Shown: one piece after another, positions 19,720 through 28,488 of the stretch
How the letters are laid out: each line of letters begins with the position of its first letter
Numbering within the stretch: position 1 is the stretch's first letter
Assembly (NCBI RefSeq): GCF_900112825.1
Contig: NZ_FONE01000002.1
Span: forward strand, 1-64,000
Direction of reading: 5' to 3'
DNA from: Nitrosomonas sp. Nm166
Lineage (GTDB): Bacteria > Pseudomonadota > Gammaproteobacteria > Burkholderiales > Nitrosomonadaceae
DNA length: 64,000 nt
Program-made: the position numbers and the translations under genes
Notes under the pieces: generated by a model
The model's input: the letters and a program-made list of their open reading frames with translations, nothing else
Told to the model about the DNA's origin: nothing
Database searches by the model: none

Positions 19720-20712
19720 CTATAATACTAAGAATGTGACGGGATCCGTTGCGGTAATCCGCAACGGATCCTGTGGGCGGGTCGATCGATACAATTCACC
19801 GTCGACAATATATTCATCATCCATCTGTAAAGTTAAAGAATGCGTGTTATGGCTATAGTAGCCGTCTTTTTCCTGCAATATCTGGCCGCCGCCAGATAGT
19901 AACGGCCACAGTGAGCGCCATAAGCGCTGATGGTGTTGATCGACCGCAGTGACATGTAACGGTGCGGGTTCCTTTCCCCAGTACGGGCGGATGTTGAGCA
20001 GCAGACAATCCAATGCACTGACCAGCGCAAACAAATAGGTGCCTTGATGAATCCGGCCATTGGCTTCCGTCATCGTCATTGTGACCGGCGCCCATTCACT
20101 TTGGCGGCGGCCAAAAACCATGCCGATGAGCGATCTCAGCATGATCAAAGCAGTAAAAATGCCGCCGGTGATGCCAATTTGCTTGACCGGGCTGCGCGAA
20201 AATTTTACGCCGCGCGCAACCAGTCCGACGGCAAAAAACATGCCGTAAATCGGTTTCATGCCATTTTGTTCGATACAAAGCACCGGGCGTTGCACCAGCT
20301 TAGGTGTTGATGGTTGTAACAGATAAGCACGTAAACGCCGCAAGGTTTGCTCAGGCTTGTCATGTACACCGAGATCCAGCGGCGTCATGTTGGTGGTGCC
20401 GCCCGGGATGGTCATCAGTACCGGCCATCCATCGAGCGCTAATGAAGTGAACAAATGGCCGAGTATCGCGTGCGTTGTGCCGTCACCCGCGACAATGACC
20501 AGTAAGTCAATGTCTGCTTGTATCAACCGGTCAATTGCAGTTTTGAAAGTAATGGCATCAGTGGCTTCACAGACAAGAATACCGGGTATTTCATCCAGTG
20601 CCTGCCAGATAGCTTGCTTGCGTTTACGCACCTGACCGCCCATGGGGTTGAGCAGACAGCCGACTCTGGCTGCCCCGGTTGTCAGGCGTTCAATTCGTGT
20701 TTGCAGCGTCAT
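19720..20712 (-). CDS. Diacylglycerol kinase-family lipid kinase
   Basis: I place the start at the ATG 20712, which begins MTLQTRIERL 13 bases after the upstream gene; an in-frame TTG at 20820 would overlap that gene by 95 bases and adds residues with no similarity to the family. The catalytic blocks are LLNPMGG, VAGDGTTHAIL (nucleotide loop) and IPGGTTNM, diagnostic of the DAGK_cat fold shared by diacylglycerol, sphingosine and NAD kinases. The likely reaction is ATP-dependent phosphorylation of diacylglycerol to phosphatidate at the inner membrane face. Neighbours (CDP-alcohol transferase upstream, Tam41-like enzyme downstream) supply the next two steps. Confidence 0.82.
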   Translation of the reverse strand: MTLQTRIERLTTGAARVGCLLNPMGGQVRKRKQAIWQALDEIPGILVCEATDAITFKTAIDRLIQADIDLLVIVAGDGTTHAILGHLFTSLALDGWPVLMTIPGGTTNMTPLDLGVHDKPEQTLRRLRAYLLQPSTPKLVQRPVLCIEQNGMKPIYGMFFAVGLVARGVKFSRSPVKQIGITGGIFTALIMLRSLIGMVFGRRQSEWAPVTMTMTEANGRIHQGTYLFALVSALDCLLLNIRPYWGKEPAPLHVTAVDQHHQRLWRSLWPLLSGGGQILQEKDGYYSHNTHSLTLQMDDEYIVDGELYRSTRPQDPLRITATDPVTFLVL

Positions 20713-20725
20713 GAGTGGTGCGGTT

Positions 20726-21964
20726 TCAACGAGATAATAGGGGATAGGGTTTTCTGAGATTGATTGGGGGACGCGTAAATATTTTGACTGCCCATATCTT
20801 CCGGTCGCGCGCTGGATCAATATCCTGTAACCAGGATTTCAGTGATCCCTCTTTTTGCTTGGTTCTCCAGCCGATTATCAGGCGCCATATTAATATGGCC
20901 GTCGAGATCAAGTGCCAGAGAACGACTAGCAGCAGTCCGAAATCAGGCTGATCGGTTAACCATCCATAGCTAAGTAAAATAAGATTCGGATTGCGACGAG
21001 CGGTAATCAATCGGTTAAACGAGTCCAGCTTGTGCCAAATGAACATATCAAAGGGCGCCAGCCAAAGCTGGAATGCGCCTTCACACAGGCGCCCGCCGAT
21101 ATAGCCTAGTAACATCAGCCACATCAGCATATCCAGACTGGCAAGAGGGATTGATGTGCCTGCCAATCCAACTCCCCAAGCCAGATACCATAGGGGAGGA
21201 TGGATAATATCCAGGCCGTGATCCAGTACATCTCCCAGTCGGCTTGAAGTCACCGTGACACGCGCCAGTTTTCCATCCACTGTGTCGAGAAAAGTCATTA
21301 ACCAGCCCATTAACAGGCCGATGCCAAAAAGTCCAAACCAGAATGCGACCCCCGCCAGCACGGCAAAAACGACGCTGAGATAAGTGACGTGATTGGGCTG
21401 CCAGCCTCGGCGCACGCAATAATGGGTAGCCCAGAATGCTGGCACTGGCCAGAGCCATTTAGTGACTAGGTCGGTTACTCCTTTGTATGAGCCGGAAAAC
21501 AATTCTTTTTCCAGCAGCCGACGATTAGCTTCGCTGATCGGCAGAAGGTAAGGCGGATCTTTCTTTTTCAGATTCTGCTGAACATCTATTTTCAGGTCTT
21601 TCAGGCCGATACGCGGAGTGGTCAATAATACGAATTTATAATTCTGGCTTTTATTATTATTAAGATTGCGAAGCAATCGCGATGCCTGATTACCATCAGT
21701 GCGTATGGCAGCGGGGCAATTTTCATTACTGTACAAAGCTATTTTTTTATCGATAGCAAGTAAGGCGCTGAGTACCCGTGCATCGAATAAAAAGTTAGCA
21801 TTTAGAAATAACACAGCAGCACTGATAGGGATTTTTTCAACATCCTCGGTGAGCGTAATTTGCTTTTTAGCTTTGAGCATGCGCTGTAAGCGTTCGCGCC
21901 CTGTTAATCCCCAGATTCTGGTTTCACTTTCACCGAAAATATAAATATAGGTTGAAGTTGACAT
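20726..21964 (-). CDS. CDP-alcohol phosphatidyltransferase with N-terminal nucleotidyltransferase-like domain
   Basis: The complete CDP-alcohol transferase signature D(x)2DG(x)2AR(x)8G(x)3D(x)3D is present: Asp227, Asp230, Gly231, Ala234, Arg235, Gly244, Asp248, Asp252. Several transmembrane helices surround it (from about 195 on). The N-terminal 140 or so residues form a separate soluble domain starting IYIFGESETRIWGLTGRERL. The linker SEANRRLLEKELFSGSYKG and WLWPVP then lead into the membrane part. This layout recalls bifunctional inositol-phosphate cytidylyltransferase/DIPP synthases, although the N-terminal domain lacks an obvious nucleotide-binding glycine loop and may be inactive. The alcohol substrate is unknown. 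First gene of the operon with the lipid kinase and Tam41-like enzyme. Confidence 0.82.
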   Translation of the reverse strand: MSTSTYIYIFGESETRIWGLTGRERLQRMLKAKKQITLTEDVEKIPISAAVLFLNANFLFDARVLSALLAIDKKIALYSNENCPAAIRTDGNQASRLLRNLNNNKSQNYKFVLLTTPRIGLKDLKIDVQQNLKKKDPPYLLPISEANRRLLEKELFSGSYKGVTDLVTKWLWPVPAFWATHYCVRRGWQPNHVTYLSVVFAVLAGVAFWFGLFGIGLLMGWLMTFLDTVDGKLARVTVTSSRLGDVLDHGLDIIHPPLWYLAWGVGLAGTSIPLASLDMLMWLMLLGYIGGRLCEGAFQLWLAPFDMFIWHKLDSFNRLITARRNPNLILLSYGWLTDQPDFGLLLVVLWHLISTAILIWRLIIGWRTKQKEGSLKSWLQDIDPARDRKIWAVKIFTRPPINLRKPYPLLSR

Positions 21965-22053
21965 GTAGCAGTTATAATAGTTATTTGATTTTATGTCTGT
22001 AAATATTTTTCAGTTGAATGCAGTAGATCATAAATCACACTTAATCAGGAAAA

Positions 22054-23421
22054 TTAGCCTACCTGTATGTCCGCATTGGCATATTTAATATGCTTTTTCT
22101 TTGGAGTAGCTAGAAAATAAGCAAAAGTTAGTGGTCCTACACGGCCAACGATCATCATAAATATAATGACAATCTCGCCTCCTACGCTCAATTGACCAGT
22201 CAATCCTCTGGACAAGCCAACAGTGCTGAGTGCTGATACTACTTCGAAAGCGATATCAATAAATGGTGCTTTCTCAATTATAGTCAGAATAAATATTCCA
22301 AGAAATATCATGATAATAGATACAGTAGTTAATGCCAACGCTTTCATGACTTGTGATTGCGGTATAGTGCGCTGCAGCACAACTACGTCATCTCTGCGAC
22401 GAAGAAAGGCATAGGTAGTCATGATGAGAACCACAAAAGTACCTATTTTGAGACCACTGGCCGTACTTAACGAGCCTCCGCCGATGAACATCAACAAGAT
22501 CATCAATGTTGTTGTGGCATTAGTCAACTCTTCTATGGCCAAAGTGTTAAAACCCGCTGTCCGAGGCGTTATCGCTTGGAACCATGCTGCTATTGCCTGA
22601 TCAGCATGGGATAACAAGCCTAATGTTGCCGGATTTTGAGCCTCGAGAATCCATATCAAAACAAATGCGCAAAAATTTATGATCAGCGTGCTGATTAATA
22701 CGAGCTTGGTATTAACGCTCAGCTTATGCCATCTTTTTTGTTTTCTTAGATCAATCAATACCAGAAAACCAATACCACCAATAATAATGAATGTTGTGAT
22801 TATTAAATTAAGTGACAAATTGCCAGAATAGGGCATCAGGCTATTGCTATTTAACGCAAAGCCGGCATTATTAAATGCGGAGATTGTATAGAAAAAGGCA
22901 TGGTAAGTAGCTTCACCAAAACTTAAGTCATCTAGCCAGGTTAAGGTAAGTAATACAAATCCAGCTAATTCGATCAACAGAGAATAAATCAGTACGTATT
23001 TTGCTGTATGCGTGACCTTTTCCAAACTGGTCTGATTAAATGCTTCTTGCGCAATTACTTGCTGGCCAATTCCCAATCTTGTACCCAGGCTTAATGCCGC
23101 AACAATCGCAAAAGTCATAAAACTCAATCCGCCTGTTTGAATGAGTAGCGCAATGACGATCTGGCCAAACAGGGTAAAGTGAGTGCCGGTGTCGAGAACG
23201 ACCAAACCCGTAACCGTTACCGCTGAAGTTGCGGTAAATATGGACTGTAGCCAGCTGGTTTCCGCATGCGTAGCAAATGGCAGCTTTAATAACAGAGAGC
23301 CAATTGCAATAAGCAAAATAAATCCCAGGAATAATACCGCTGGCGGGCTGATATTAAATGTATTCTTTTTTGCTGTCCTTACTACTTTATAAGGTAAAAC
23401 GTGGGGATCCCATAGCTTCAT
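22054..23421 (-). CDS. TrkH/KtrB-type potassium channel subunit
   Basis: The 455-residue membrane protein has the four repeated membrane-pore-membrane units of the family, with selectivity-filter sequences visible as TVTGL, NNAGF, PRTAGFN and STVGLS, and the third-repeat gating segment rich in Gly-Ser (IGGGSLSTASGLK). It would carry K+ across the inner membrane. The length (455, without the long N-terminal extension of TrkH) and the adjacent single-RCK partner point to a KtrAB-like system rather than TrkAH. It begins 2 bases after the partner gene. Confidence 0.9.
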   Translation of the reverse strand: MKLWDPHVLPYKVVRTAKKNTFNISPPAVLFLGFILLIAIGSLLLKLPFATHAETSWLQSIFTATSAVTVTGLVVLDTGTHFTLFGQIVIALLIQTGGLSFMTFAIVAALSLGTRLGIGQQVIAQEAFNQTSLEKVTHTAKYVLIYSLLIELAGFVLLTLTWLDDLSFGEATYHAFFYTISAFNNAGFALNSNSLMPYSGNLSLNLIITTFIIIGGIGFLVLIDLRKQKRWHKLSVNTKLVLISTLIINFCAFVLIWILEAQNPATLGLLSHADQAIAAWFQAITPRTAGFNTLAIEELTNATTTLMILLMFIGGGSLSTASGLKIGTFVVLIMTTYAFLRRRDDVVVLQRTIPQSQVMKALALTTVSIIMIFLGIFILTIIEKAPFIDIAFEVVSALSTVGLSRGLTGQLSVGGEIVIIFMMIVGRVGPLTFAYFLATPKKKHIKYANADIQVG

Positions 23422-23423
23422 GA

Positions 23424-24077
23424 TTACACTAGCCTGGGTGCAATTGTTTTAAGCGCGCTTAATGACCCTGCTAATACCAGAGAGTCACCTGCTTCCAAAA
23501 CAAAGTTCAGCTTGATCAGCTTAAAAATGTCTTTTTTTCGTCTTACCAATAAAGGATCTATAGAATCTTTGGCTTCTCTTAACAATTCTTCAATTGAAAT
23601 ACTCTGACATTTCTCAGTTATTTTAATTTCAACTATATATAAACTTTGACCAATCGACATATATTGATTGACCATAGGGTAATTAAGCGATTGTGCTACC
23701 CTCATACCCATTTCTTCTTCAGGATGAATAATTCTGGAAACTCCAATCCTGGAGAGAATGGTGTGATGTGGTTTTGAAGTAGCCTTGGCCCAGATCTCTT
23801 TGACATTCATGTTCTTGAGCAGCAGTACACACAATATGCTGGCTTCCAGGCTTTCACCAATCGCTACTAAAGCGGCGTCGCAGGTTGTTATATTCAAATC
23901 CTTAAGCGCGTGCTCATCCGTTGCATCCGCTATTGCGGCAAGGGTCAGTTGATCCGCCATTTGGTTCACAATTTTTGCATTAATATCCACGCCAATTACA
24001 GAATGACCGAGACGCATCAATTCCAGCGATGCTGCTGAACCAAACCGACCTAAGCCTATTACTGCAAATTGTCCCAT
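23424..24077 (-). CDS. KtrA-type RCK potassium uptake regulator
   Basis: I choose the ATG at 24077 (MGQFAVIGLGRFGSA), preceded by GAGGA; an upstream in-frame codon adds nine residues. The protein, about 217 residues, has one Rossmann RCK_N domain with GLGRFG and the acidic VGVD-type strand end (IGVDIN), then an RCK_C domain (from about 135). Such proteins form octameric rings that gate the KtrB channel in response to ATP/ADP or NAD(H). TrkA of E. coli has two such units and is about twice as long. It lies 66 bases after lptG. Confidence 0.9.
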   Translation of the reverse strand: MGQFAVIGLGRFGSAASLELMRLGHSVIGVDINAKIVNQMADQLTLAAIADATDEHALKDLNITTCDAALVAIGESLEASILCVLLLKNMNVKEIWAKATSKPHHTILSRIGVSRIIHPEEEMGMRVAQSLNYPMVNQYMSIGQSLYIVEIKITEKCQSISIEELLREAKDSIDPLLVRRKKDIFKLIKLNFVLEAGDSLVLAGSLSALKTIAPRLV

Positions 24078-24143
24078 TTTTTCCTCGTATTGACTCAGCT
24101 TCAAGATTGCGTCTTCGTATATTGCCTTTAATGGAAGTCTGGA

Positions 24144-25208
24144 TTAAACAGTTCTGCGTAACCATAAATTTGCCAGCAGGATCATGAGTAAACCTGGTAC
24201 CAGGGCAATGAGTGCGGGGTTAAAGCGTAATATCAAGCCGGCATTTGCAATGATCTGATCCAGTAAGTAAACAGCGATACCGATCAGCGTGGCAAATACC
24301 AGCTTACTGCTTAAGCCGGTGCGAATCGATCCAAACACAAAGGGAATGGATAACAGCAGCATAGCAATTGTCATCAATGCACTGCCAATCTTTCTCCATA
24401 GCGCGAGTGCATACGAGTCTGCATCCTGACCAGTGCTGCGCAGGAATTCTACATGTCTTACCAATTCAAGCGGTGAAAGGCTTTCAGGTGGTTTGGTGAG
24501 GGTTAAAATATCTTCCGGATTAAGAAATGAAGACCAGTTCAACGAATTTACATGGGTTGCTGAAATCTGATCATCTTTAAATGTTCTGATGATGACATTG
24601 CTTAATGCCCAGATGTCGTCATCGATAATATCCGCAAATTGCGCCAGGATATGGGTGAGTAGGTAGCCTTCTTCATCTAATTGCAGGATTTCGATATCGG
24701 CTGCTTTTTTAGGATGTAGCATATGGCCAATACGCAGAATATTTTGTTCGTTACGGGTCCAGATTCCAAGATTCTTGCCTAATTCGGCACTTTGCTCCAG
24801 TGCGACGGCCCGGTGAGTAATGGCTTTTTGTTGCAGCTGGGGAGCTACAGATTGCTCTAAAACTGCAATGCTGAGCAGCAGTAAAATACCAACACTTAGA
24901 GGCGCTAAACTGATGCGCAAGGGAGAGATCCCGGCAACTCGCAAGGCGATTAATTCTGAATTGACTGCCAATTTTCCAAGTGCAATAACAGTGCCGAGCA
25001 GGGCAACAAAGGGTGCGATCTGAATAAATCTGCGCGGCAATAACATTGCTGTGTACAGGAAAGCATCTTTGACTCGATAGGTGCCTCTGCCGACATCGTC
25101 CAATTGATCCAATAAATCAAAAAAGCTGAATAAAGGAAGCAGAACCGCAGTGGCAATTATGAAGCCGATGAAAACTTGATAAGCGATATAGCGATAAATG
25201 ATCATCAT
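24144..25208 (-). CDS. lptG: LPS export permease LptG
   Basis: The ATG at 25208 overlaps the lptF stop as ATGA; the open frame extends 23 codons farther but into lptF. The product of about 354 residues has N-terminal and C-terminal pairs of transmembrane helices around a periplasmic beta-jellyroll, as in YjgP/YjgQ proteins. The blocks LFSFFDLLDQLDDVG and ALMTIAMLLLSIPFVFGS match the family. With LptF and the ATPase LptB it extracts lipopolysaccharide from the inner membrane. LptB, LptC and LptA are not in the window. Confidence 0.93.
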   Translation of the reverse strand: MMIIYRYIAYQVFIGFIIATAVLLPLFSFFDLLDQLDDVGRGTYRVKDAFLYTAMLLPRRFIQIAPFVALLGTVIALGKLAVNSELIALRVAGISPLRISLAPLSVGILLLLSIAVLEQSVAPQLQQKAITHRAVALEQSAELGKNLGIWTRNEQNILRIGHMLHPKKAADIEILQLDEEGYLLTHILAQFADIIDDDIWALSNVIIRTFKDDQISATHVNSLNWSSFLNPEDILTLTKPPESLSPLELVRHVEFLRSTGQDADSYALALWRKIGSALMTIAMLLLSIPFVFGSIRTGLSSKLVFATLIGIAVYLLDQIIANAGLILRFNPALIALVPGLLMILLANLWLRRTV

Positions 25209-26275
25209 GAGATTCGCTTTCGCCCGGATAACAGAGCATAGAAAACAAGGGCTAGCATCATAAATAGATCCAGCCACCAGACGCCCGGTATGCTACCTAC
25301 GACACCTTGCTCGACCCAGGTTTTAGCCAGTCCAGCCAAATTATAATAAGCAGCAAAGACTAAAGCTGCGATAAGATACATACGCTCTGTCTTGTCTTGG
25401 CGCGGCGTGATGCGAATAAATGTCACAGCGATTAAAGCCAGCAGGATGGTAGCGAGCGGACGCGAAATTCGCCATTGCAATTCTGCAATATCCCGCGGCT
25501 GATCAGATTCCCAAAGCGTTCTTGTGGCAGCTGCCTTGCGCCGGTAGTTAAGTACAAAATCATTATCAATAAAATAAGTCATATTCTTGAATGCGATGAC
25601 ATCATCGATACTGGCTGTACTACTGAGTCGATATATTACGCCGTCGGATAACTGAATGCTCGGTCTTGGTTCTGTTGTTGTTGGCTGAATCTGGCGAGCT
25701 TGTTTGGCGATGACAATTTCGCTGCCTTCCGGTTTCCGGATATAGTGAAAAATATTCTGCATTTGCTTGTCAACATCATTTTTGCTGCGCATATAGACAA
25801 TCCTGCCGCTCTTTTCGCTACCGTAAAAACGCCCGGCCTGAAAGCGGTTGGTATTTAGTTCAGCTTCCGCCTGCGCATCCAGAATATAACTTTCCGCGTA
25901 GGCCCAGGGGCGTACATAGGATGACAGCATGCCGCTGACGATACCCACGGGTACTGCCACGGTCAGTACCGTGAACACAATGCGCGAGCTGCTCACGCCG
26001 CTAGCGCGAAGCACATTCAGTTCCTGATCTTTGTTGAGTCTGCCGAGGCCCATGATGACTGAAATATACAGCGCGATAGGGATTAATACTTCTAGTGCAA
26101 TCAGGGTCTTCAGAAGCACGAGTTTGAGCAGACCGGCAACTCCCAATGATTCAGTGACAGCCCCGGCCAAAAGACGGGCGCTGCTGAAGCTGGCAAACAG
26201 ACCAACCAGAATAAGGATTACTACCGTGAAAGGCAGTAATATTTCGCGTGCGATATACCGTTCAACTAATTTCAT
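25205..26275 (-). CDS. lptF: LPS export permease LptF
   Basis: The 356-residue product starts MKLVERYIAREILLPF, typical for LptF, with membrane segments near residues 12-35, 53-75 and 95-117, then a periplasmic domain and three C-terminal helices. It pairs with LptG as the inner-membrane half of the LPS transporter. The gene is the first of the lptF-lptG pair and is followed by K+ uptake genes on the same strand. A short gap of 85 bases upstream separates it from the nucleotidyltransferase gene. Confidence 0.93.
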   Translation of the reverse strand: MKLVERYIAREILLPFTVVILILVGLFASFSSARLLAGAVTESLGVAGLLKLVLLKTLIALEVLIPIALYISVIMGLGRLNKDQELNVLRASGVSSSRIVFTVLTVAVPVGIVSGMLSSYVRPWAYAESYILDAQAEAELNTNRFQAGRFYGSEKSGRIVYMRSKNDVDKQMQNIFHYIRKPEGSEIVIAKQARQIQPTTTEPRPSIQLSDGVIYRLSSTASIDDVIAFKNMTYFIDNDFVLNYRRKAAATRTLWESDQPRDIAELQWRISRPLATILLALIAVTFIRITPRQDKTERMYLIAALVFAAYYNLAGLAKTWVEQGVVGSIPGVWWLDLFMMLALVFYALLSGRKRIS

Positions 26276-26360
26276 ATGACTACTCGATCAGCATGAGGCT
26301 GAGAAGAGCGAATATCAGTGATAAGAGCAGGCGAGAATCATAATCGCTATAAATAGTTAG

Positions 26361-27161
26361 CTACTTTCTATTGAGTATCGATTCAGCAAGCACTAAATCC
26401 TCAATTTTATCGACATCTAAACCAGCGCATGGATCATCAAGCATAATCACCTGTATGTTTATCCCTGATTTTTCCGATATAGATGCCAGAGCTCTTTGTA
26501 GCGTTAAAAACCCGCATAAATACGAAAATACTGCTCTGAATCCAAGCACTTGTGCAACTAGTCTCCAAGGTCGTTTGCGCAAATCCTCGGCTTGCCGCCA
26601 GAATCTAACCAATGCCCGCCCTTGAGGATTAAAAGTGAACAAATTACAACCGCGAAATCCGCCATCGCGCAAATGGATGATAGTGCGCCTGGCACCAGGG
26701 AATGTAGCAGCGATAGCTTGCTCCCTGACCGCACCGACAGTGGCATCACACTGAGCTGCCAAGGAATCACGCAAAAAACTTTGCACCATAGCGGGTGTCA
26801 GCAACGCATGATCGGCAGTGGTTAATAGCACCGGCATATCATCAGGTATGTGATTAAGGGCGCTTTCAGCACTACGGCTGGGAGAGTCCAGATTCGGCAA
26901 CCAACTGACCTCTCCTGAGGCAATGCGCTGCTTTAATTCCGGGCAATGAGTGAGCAGAGCTTCGGGCGGCCCGCAAAGTATAATGGTGGTAATCAGATCA
27001 CAGTCGGCTAGCGTATCCAGAACCCGAATCACCATCGGAATGCCGCCAACAGGCGCAAAGGCTTTGCAAGCAGCGCCAGTATGCTGTGTGATAGGATCTT
27101 TGCTAGTACGGTCAGCAGCGAGAACTAGTGCTGCAAATCGTTTTGGTGTTGGATCGTTCAC
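26361..27161 (-). CDS. MobA-like nucleotidyltransferase (NTP_transf_3 type)
   Basis: The 266 residues begin with the sugar/alcohol-phosphate nucleotidyltransferase pattern LVLAADR, then KAFAPVGGIPMVIRVLDTL, and a TTADHALLTP metal-binding strand. This is the fold of MobA, IspD and GlmU uridylyl/cytidylyltransferases. No C-terminal hexapeptide repeats are present. The substrate is not evident. It overlaps the preceding GNAT gene by 4 bases (ATGA), so the two are translationally coupled. Location four genes from a CDP-alcohol transferase makes a CDP-alcohol-producing role attractive, but this is inference. Confidence 0.72.
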   Translation of the reverse strand: MNDPTPKRFAALVLAADRTSKDPITQHTGAACKAFAPVGGIPMVIRVLDTLADCDLITTIILCGPPEALLTHCPELKQRIASGEVSWLPNLDSPSRSAESALNHIPDDMPVLLTTADHALLTPAMVQSFLRDSLAAQCDATVGAVREQAIAATFPGARRTIIHLRDGGFRGCNLFTFNPQGRALVRFWRQAEDLRKRPWRLVAQVLGFRAVFSYLCGFLTLQRALASISEKSGINIQVIMLDDPCAGLDVDKIEDLVLAESILNRK

Positions 27162-28312
27162 AATGTTTTTCCATAAATACGATAGCGCTTGTACTGTTCA
27201 CTACCTATGCTGTCGAGAATGCTGCGCATGGCAACGTTATCTTCCAGTATCCATGACATCTCGACTTCCTGTATGCCGTGAGCGATTCCCGTTTGCCGTG
27301 GTGCATTGATGACTAGGCACGCCAATGCCAAACCCAATGGTGTATTATGAAATTGTTTGCGTACACCCATCAAGGGTATGCGTGCTGTCCGTATTTGATG
27401 ATTTCTGATTCTTCTAGTCAGTTTGAGCCAACCAAACGGAAACAAGCTGCCATTTAATTCAGTTAACACTTCGTTGAGATTAGGCAGTCCCACCATAAAT
27501 GCCGCGGGCTTACCATCGACTTCGGCAATTTGAATGAATTCATCAGGTAGCAACAGGCGTAGGCTAGCGCCCAATTCGGCAAATTCTTCTCGCGTAAACG
27601 GAATGAATCCCCAGTTTTTAGACCAGGCATCGTTAAAAATATCCCGCAGAGTTTCCATCTCTTCATCGAATTGATGACGTCGCAGGGTGCGTAATTTTAT
27701 TTTGGAAGAAAACCGATTGATCAGCATTTGCATGACACGGGGTATTTCAAAATCGACCTTGATCTTATAAGCTAGTAAATCCTTGATGGGATGATATCCT
27801 TGTTCTTCTAACAAGCGGCCATACCAGCGTGGCGAATGTGGCATCATAATGGCTGGCGGTGTGTCAAAGCCGTCGACCAGGATACCGCATTCCTGATTGA
27901 TAGAAAGATTAAACGGACCGCTGACATGACGAATCTGCCGGGAGGCGAGCCATGCTTCCGCATGCAACATTAGCGCAGCGCATACTTCCGCATCATCAAT
28001 ACATTCGAACAGACCAAAATGGCCACGCTCTATACCGTAGCGTTCCTGATGCAGCGAATCGATCTGCGCACTGATTCGTCCGACCGCTTGACCGTTTTGG
28101 TAAGCTACCCAGGCTTGCCATTCACCATGCTTAAAAAAAGGATTAAAGCGGGAGAAATGGAAACGCCGTTCCAGACGCAAAGGCGGTACCCACATCGGAT
28201 CATTGGCATACACATGCCAAGGCACATCGATAAATTTTCCCATATCGCGATAAGACATCACCGGGCGTACAACTACGGCTTTGGAACCGGTCAGCTTATC
28301 TTGTTTGTTCAT
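27158..28312 (-). CDS. GNAT-like acyltransferase family protein (unknown substrate)
   Basis: The 384-residue soluble protein has the early block FIDVPWHVYANDPMWVPPLR, a family signature of large GNAT-related proteins, followed by WVAYQNGQAVGRISAQID, which resembles the acetyl-CoA-binding beta strands of GNAT folds. A second GNAT-like half (about 215-370) carries PAAFMVGLPNLNEVL. The acyl donor and acceptor are unknown. It is coupled by an ATGA overlap to the MobA-like nucleotidyltransferase. I have seen the two adjacent in other proteobacteria, but without an assigned pathway. Confidence 0.65.
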   Translation of the reverse strand: MNKQDKLTGSKAVVVRPVMSYRDMGKFIDVPWHVYANDPMWVPPLRLERRFHFSRFNPFFKHGEWQAWVAYQNGQAVGRISAQIDSLHQERYGIERGHFGLFECIDDAEVCAALMLHAEAWLASRQIRHVSGPFNLSINQECGILVDGFDTPPAIMMPHSPRWYGRLLEEQGYHPIKDLLAYKIKVDFEIPRVMQMLINRFSSKIKLRTLRRHQFDEEMETLRDIFNDAWSKNWGFIPFTREEFAELGASLRLLLPDEFIQIAEVDGKPAAFMVGLPNLNEVLTELNGSLFPFGWLKLTRRIRNHQIRTARIPLMGVRKQFHNTPLGLALACLVINAPRQTGIAHGIQEVEMSWILEDNVAMRSILDSIGSEQYKRYRIYGKTL

Positions 28313-28488
28313 GGCAGGTGATAAGTGGATTGGCAGTGCATGATAACGATTATAGAATATCTCTTAACTCTGCTTAAGAGAAATGGAATCGAAGTATATT
28401 ATGTCAGAAATGTTGATCCAATTAGTTAAGAAAGACCCGCTACAGGTTATATCTAGTGGGCCTTGATATGCTAGCAGTCAAACAAAAC

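Noticed and set aside
20713-20820. Longer N-terminus for the lipid kinase starting at TTG 20820
   Set aside because: It would overlap the CDP-alcohol transferase by 95 bases and adds 36 residues that do not resemble the kinase family; the ATG at 20712 fits better.
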